DNA from: Halobacillus ihumii
Lineage (GTDB): Bacteria > Bacillota > Bacilli > Bacillales > Halobacillaceae
Assembly: GCF_902726645.1 (NCBI RefSeq)
Contig: NZ_CACVAO010000001.1
Coordinates: 1,054,001 to 1,118,000 of the forward strand
Length of the DNA: 64,000 nucleotides
Direction: 5' to 3'
The notes beneath the pieces were generated by a model that was given only the letters and a program-made list of their open reading frames with translations, made no database searches and was not told the origin of the DNA. Position 1 is the stretch's first letter; every line of letters begins with the position of its first letter. A program made the position numbers and the translations under genes. Shown piece after piece: positions 61,027-64,000 of this stretch.

Positions 61027-61428
61027 TTACACTTTGCGAAATGCTACACGTCCTTTGATGACGTCCTTACCTTTTTGATTGGTGGCTGCAACGTCGAAAC
61101 CTAATTGTTCTTCCTTGTTTTCGGCCAAAACAGCCTGCAGCGTGATTTCATCGTTCAGAAACACCATGCCTTTAAACCGGATCGTGTAATCCTCGATAAA
61201 TCCTTCCTCATAAAAGGGGGTGAAAAGTTTGGATAGATTCCCCATCGTCCACATACCGTGAGCAATAATCCCTGGCAAACCAGCCTTTTCTGCTTCCTCG
61301 TCGATCGTATGAATCGGATTATAATCGCCAGACGCTCCAGCATATTTGATTAAATCCAGACGCGAAACTGGATCAAGCGTAACCGATTGCAGCGATTCAC
61401 CAACTTCAAGCTCTGTCATCATACTCAT
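61027..61428 (-). CDS. MaoC-like hotdog hydratase (C-type)
   Basis: This 133-residue single-hotdog protein contains the hydratase-2 motif GDYNPIHTIDEEAEKAGLPGIIAHGMW (residues about 31-57), in which Asp and His act on the enoyl-CoA to give (R)-3-hydroxyacyl-CoA. It overlaps the MaoC-N gene upstream by four bases (ATGA). Small MaoC proteins of this kind often work as heterodimers with a MaoC-N partner, which fits here. Confidence 0.9.
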   Translation of the reverse strand: MSMMTELEVGESLQSVTLDPVSRLDLIKYAGASGDYNPIHTIDEEAEKAGLPGIIAHGMWTMGNLSKLFTPFYEEGFIEDYTIRFKGMVFLNDEITLQAVLAENKEEQLGFDVAATNQKGKDVIKGRVAFRKV

Positions 61429-61874
61429 ACTTCCATCCCCTTTCGAACCGCCTCCGTAATAATGACAACCTGTTCCTCAGTAAAAATAACATGCCCGTCG
61501 GCGTCTTCTCCGTAACGTTTAATTTGCAAAAATCCCATTTCACCGCTTTTACCGTTTCGCTCATAGTAATCATTCACTTCCTGATAACAGTAAACGTCCT
61601 CACCCACTAGCAGCGGCCGTTCATAATGATAGAGTTGTTCACCGTGAATCAACCCTTTTTTCGGCAAATTTAATCCTTCGATAACTCCATAGTCAAACAC
61701 TCTTGGAAAAGTCGGCGGAGCAATATTAGTGCGATATCGCGATTGCTGCCCTGTTTCTTCGCAAACGAAGATCGGATGGTTATCACCAATCGCCTCTGCA
61801 AACTTCTTGACAGCCCCTCTTTCGACCGTATTCTTTATTTTCTCAGACCGTTTCCCAATACTATCCGTTAACAT
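61425..61874 (-). CDS. MaoC-N/FAS1-type hotdog dehydratase subunit
   Basis: The 149-residue hotdog protein resembles the N-terminal MaoC (FAS1-like dehydratase) group: IKNTVERGAVKKFAEAIGDNHPIF is the typical start, then AIAPPTFPRVFDYG-like sequence, then EQLYHYERPLLVGEDVYCYQEV. Its own active-site residues look incomplete for a stand-alone hydratase (DNHPIF in place of DxNPIH), consistent with a supporting subunit for the overlapping MaoC gene. AGTGAGGTGATCAC precedes the ATG. Confidence 0.85.
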   Translation of the reverse strand: MLTDSIGKRSEKIKNTVERGAVKKFAEAIGDNHPIFVCEETGQQSRYRTNIAPPTFPRVFDYGVIEGLNLPKKGLIHGEQLYHYERPLLVGEDVYCYQEVNDYYERNGKSGEMGFLQIKRYGEDADGHVIFTEEQVVIITEAVRKGMEV

Positions 61875-61907
61875 GTGATCACCTCACTTTAGATTTGAGT
61901 ACAAACG

Positions 61908-62675
61908 TTAATCTTTTGGACCCCCAGCAACATACAAGACTTGACCGTTCACAAAAGAAGACTTTTCATCCGCGTAAAAAGCGACCGCATTCGCAATATC
62001 CTCAGGCTTTCCGCTTCTTCCAGCAGGGATTTTATCAACGCTTGCTTTCACCAAATCTTCAAATGAAATGCCTATGCGGGCAGCAGTCTCTTTCGTCATA
62101 TCTGTTTCAATAAACCCTGGGGCAACCGCGTTGACCGTGATCCCAAACTTGCCTAGTTCAATGGCAAGCGTTTTTGTAAAACCTTGCAAGCCAGCTTTAG
62201 CTGTCGCATAGTTAGCCTGCCCGCGATTGCCGAGTGCTGAAGTGGAGGAAAGATTGATGATTCGTCCATATTTATTCTCGACCATATACCCCTGAGCTGC
62301 CCGTGCGGCGTTAAATGATCCTTTAAGATGGACGTTCATTACAGTATCCCAGTCAGAATCGGTCATCTTAAACAACATATTGTCGCGAATGACACCGGCG
62401 TTATTAACGAGAATATTAATGGATCCGAACCGCTCATACGCCTCTTTCATAGCAGCTTTTACCTCGTCGAGCTCGACCACATTGGCCACCTGAGCGAAGA
62501 CCTCAACACCTTTTCCTTCGAGTTCATTCTTCGTTGCACTAAGCGCTTCCTCATTCACATCGATGATTGCTACCTTGGCACCTTCCTCTGCAAAAAGCTC
62601 CACAATTCCTTTTCCTATTCCACGGCTTCCACCTGTTACAAATGCTACTTTGTTATCAAATCTACCTGCCATCAT
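61908..62675 (-). CDS. Short-chain dehydrogenase (FabG-type)
   Basis: The 255-residue SDR has TGGSRGIGKGIVELF, NNAGVIRDNMLFKMTDSDW, and SSTSALGNRGQANYATAKAG with the catalytic Ser, Tyr and Lys. It is FabG-like and most likely uses (R)-3-hydroxyacyl-CoA from the MaoC pair. Two adjacent ATG codons (62675, 62672) are possible starts after GGAGGTATAA. It is the second gene of the island. Confidence 0.93.
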   Translation of the reverse strand: MMAGRFDNKVAFVTGGSRGIGKGIVELFAEEGAKVAIIDVNEEALSATKNELEGKGVEVFAQVANVVELDEVKAAMKEAYERFGSINILVNNAGVIRDNMLFKMTDSDWDTVMNVHLKGSFNAARAAQGYMVENKYGRIINLSSTSALGNRGQANYATAKAGLQGFTKTLAIELGKFGITVNAVAPGFIETDMTKETAARIGISFEDLVKASVDKIPAGRSGKPEDIANAVAFYADEKSSFVNGQVLYVAGGPKD

Positions 62676-62713
62676 TTATACCTCCTCTATATTCCTTACA
62701 AAATTTTTTTCTC

Positions 62714-63883
62714 TTACCCTATTTTTACATGTCCACGTAGTAGATTCCTAGAAATAATTAACCGCTGAATCTCATCGGTACCATCGTAAATTCTCCATAG
62801 CCGAGCCTCCCGGTACCAGCGTTCAATCGGCAGCTCTCTAGTGTAGCCCATGCCGCCGTGAATTTGCAGCACACGATCAACGACTCTATTGCCCATATTG
62901 GAACCATACAACTTGGCCATCGAAGCCGCATGTCGGTTATCCTCACCCTGATCAAGCGTGAAGGCAGCATTGAGTACGAGCCATTTTGCCGCCTCAATTT
63001 CCACTGCTGAATCGGCAATCTGCCATTGAATCGCCTGCCTGGCCGCGATCGGCTTTCCAAACGTTTTGCGCTCATTCGCGTAATCAATCGCCATGTTTAA
63101 CAAACGTTCCGCTGAACCAACGGCACGCGCCCCGACAATCCACCTGGCAAAGCCTATCCACTCCAGCCCAAGGTCGTATCCGCCATTCACTTCCCCTAAA
63201 ATATTCTCCTCCGGAACCCTGACATTATCGAAAACTAACCCAGCAGGTCCCCATTCTCCCATCGTATCGATATATTCAGACTTCCAGCCCATCGACCGAT
63301 CCGCAATGAAGCAGGTCACGCCTTTACGACCTCCTGAAGATTGGTGCAGCTCCTTATCCGTAATCGCAATCACCATCACAAAGTCAGCCTCGTTCCCACC
63401 AGTGATAAAGGTTTTTTCACCATTTAACACCCACTCATTGCCATCTTTAACAGCCGTCATGCGAATATTTCTCGTATCGGATCCAGCGTCCGGCTCTGTC
63501 ATAGCAAAACAAGACTTCTTCTCTCCATTGATGGTGGGAAGGAGATATTTCTGCTTCTGCTCCTCATTTCCATAATAGAGGATGTTATCCGCCGAACCGC
63601 CGAACTGGAACGGAACGAATGTCCTCGCCACTTCCATCTGCACAATCGCAAGCATCATCTGTCCAAGATCAGCCCCGCCATATTCTTCCGGTGTATTGAT
63701 CCCCCAGAATCCGGCTTCCTTCGCCTTCAGCTGCAGCTCCTGCATTTTTTCAGGCGAGAGACTCGGCTTGCCCTCACGCTCATTGCGAAGTACTTCGTTT
63801 TCTAAAGGGATTAATTCCTTTTCTACAAACTTCCTTATCGTTTCCTTCACCATTTGCTGTTCATCTGTTAACCGTAAATGCAT
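62714..63883 (-). CDS. Acyl-CoA dehydrogenase, first gene of the TetR-linked island
   Basis: The 389-residue flavoenzyme starts MHLRLTDEQQMVKETIRKFVEKELIPLE and shows FAMTEPDAGSDTRNIRMTA, WVLNGEKTFITGGNEAD and HGGMGYTRELPIERWYREARLWRIYDGTDEIQRLI. The catalytic base position reads YDG instead of YEG, that is Asp for Glu. With the ACAD10/11-like enzyme at 59776-60981 this gives two Asp-type dehydrogenases in one island. An ACCAACTGGTTAGT operator lies 61 bases upstream of the start. Confidence 0.92.
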   Translation of the reverse strand: MHLRLTDEQQMVKETIRKFVEKELIPLENEVLRNEREGKPSLSPEKMQELQLKAKEAGFWGINTPEEYGGADLGQMMLAIVQMEVARTFVPFQFGGSADNILYYGNEEQKQKYLLPTINGEKKSCFAMTEPDAGSDTRNIRMTAVKDGNEWVLNGEKTFITGGNEADFVMVIAITDKELHQSSGGRKGVTCFIADRSMGWKSEYIDTMGEWGPAGLVFDNVRVPEENILGEVNGGYDLGLEWIGFARWIVGARAVGSAERLLNMAIDYANERKTFGKPIAARQAIQWQIADSAVEIEAAKWLVLNAAFTLDQGEDNRHAASMAKLYGSNMGNRVVDRVLQIHGGMGYTRELPIERWYREARLWRIYDGTDEIQRLIISRNLLRGHVKIG

Positions 63884-63943
63884 ATAAAGATCCCCATTCT
63901 CTTAAGTAATTTTTATAAAAAAATGTAAGACTGAATATTACAT

Positions 63944-63957
63944 ACCAACTGGTTAGT
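63944..63957. promoter_or_regulatory. TetR-type operator, site 2
   Basis: ACCAAC-TG-GTTAGT shares twelve of fourteen bases or more with site 1 at 57086-57099 and keeps the same dyad with one mismatch. It lies upstream of the long island transcript. A nearby CTGAATATT (63931-63939) also occurs in the dyad region at 55.8 kb. Confidence 0.65.
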
Positions 63958-64000
63958 ACGTCATGATTCTATACTATTTTAAACTTTCAGAAAATACAAC

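Noticed and set aside
1..64000. CRISPR arrays, insertion sequences, rRNA and tRNA genes
   Set aside because: No repeat-spacer array, transposase-like protein or RNA gene structure was found on either strand.

Overview
The window reads as chromosome of a low-GC Gram-positive, spore-former-type bacterium of the Bacillaceae. Supporting this are strong AGGAGG ribosome sites, sigma-A promoters with 17-bp spacing, CcpA-type cre sites, a YwqH/YwqI/LXG type VII module, the pxp (ycs/kip) cluster, lic-type and sac-type PTS operons and a sigma-54 factor of the SigL type. A moderately halophilic genus such as Halobacillus would fit, but that is inference. No tRNA, rRNA, CRISPR array or transposase was found.

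Layout. (1) 1-1.9 kb: edge of a type VII secretion effector locus (two YwqH-like proteins, one YwqI-like, a WXG100 protein, and an LXG toxin gene broken by a frameshift). (2) 2.2-6.8 kb: 5-oxoprolinase genes pxpB-pxpC-pxpA with an NRAMP-like transporter, facing a YcsI-type hydro-lyase. (3) 6.9-13.4 kb: sugar ABC importer plus LacI repressor, divergent from a GH3 beta-glucosidase, with matched operators on both promoters. (4) 13.6-19.6 kb: manA, then a sucrose cluster (fructokinase, GH32 hydrolase, PTS EIIBC, LacI repressor) with three operators. (5) 19.7-26.7 kb: a lic/cel beta-glucoside PTS operon with GH1 and GH4 phospho-beta-glucosidases and its PRD activator. (6) 27-28.9 kb: a DUF3870 protein and an MFS exporter.

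(7) 29-39.8 kb: a ten-gene minus-strand beta-oxidation operon (thioesterase, enoyl-CoA hydratase, thiolase, two acyl-CoA dehydrogenases, ETF alpha and beta, 3-hydroxyacyl-CoA dehydrogenase, acyl-CoA synthetase, MFS carboxylate transporter). A near-consensus sigma-54 promoter precedes it. A sigma-54 activator (40.9-42.6 kb) and rpoN itself (44.3-45.7 kb) lie next door, so promoter, activator and sigma factor are clustered. A 22-codon C-terminal remnant of a second 3-hydroxyacyl-CoA dehydrogenase sits inside the operon. (8) 45.9-48.8 kb: a GAF-LuxR regulator divergent from an R2-like ligand-binding oxidase and an iron-type alcohol dehydrogenase. (9) 49.1-53.8 kb: a Liv-type ABC importer. (10) 54-64 kb: a second acyl-CoA catabolic island with a TetR regulator. 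It uses MaoC-type hydratases and SDR dehydrogenases instead of crotonase and HBD, and two acyl-CoA dehydrogenases with Asp where the base is normally Glu. Short ACCAAC-TG-GTTGGT sites precede two of its transcription units.

Two families of non-coding repeats cut across these regions: a ~230-bp structured element (two close copies at 21.7 and 53.8 kb, one diverged relative at 45.7 kb), and tandem arrays with an exact 21-bp period at 29.0, 30.4 and 49.0 kb that share a CCG(A/G)AT-like anchor. The best leads for something undescribed are the self-contained sigma-54 beta-oxidation regulon, the R2lox-alcohol dehydrogenase pair, the MaoC/SDR acyl island, and the 21-bp arrays.
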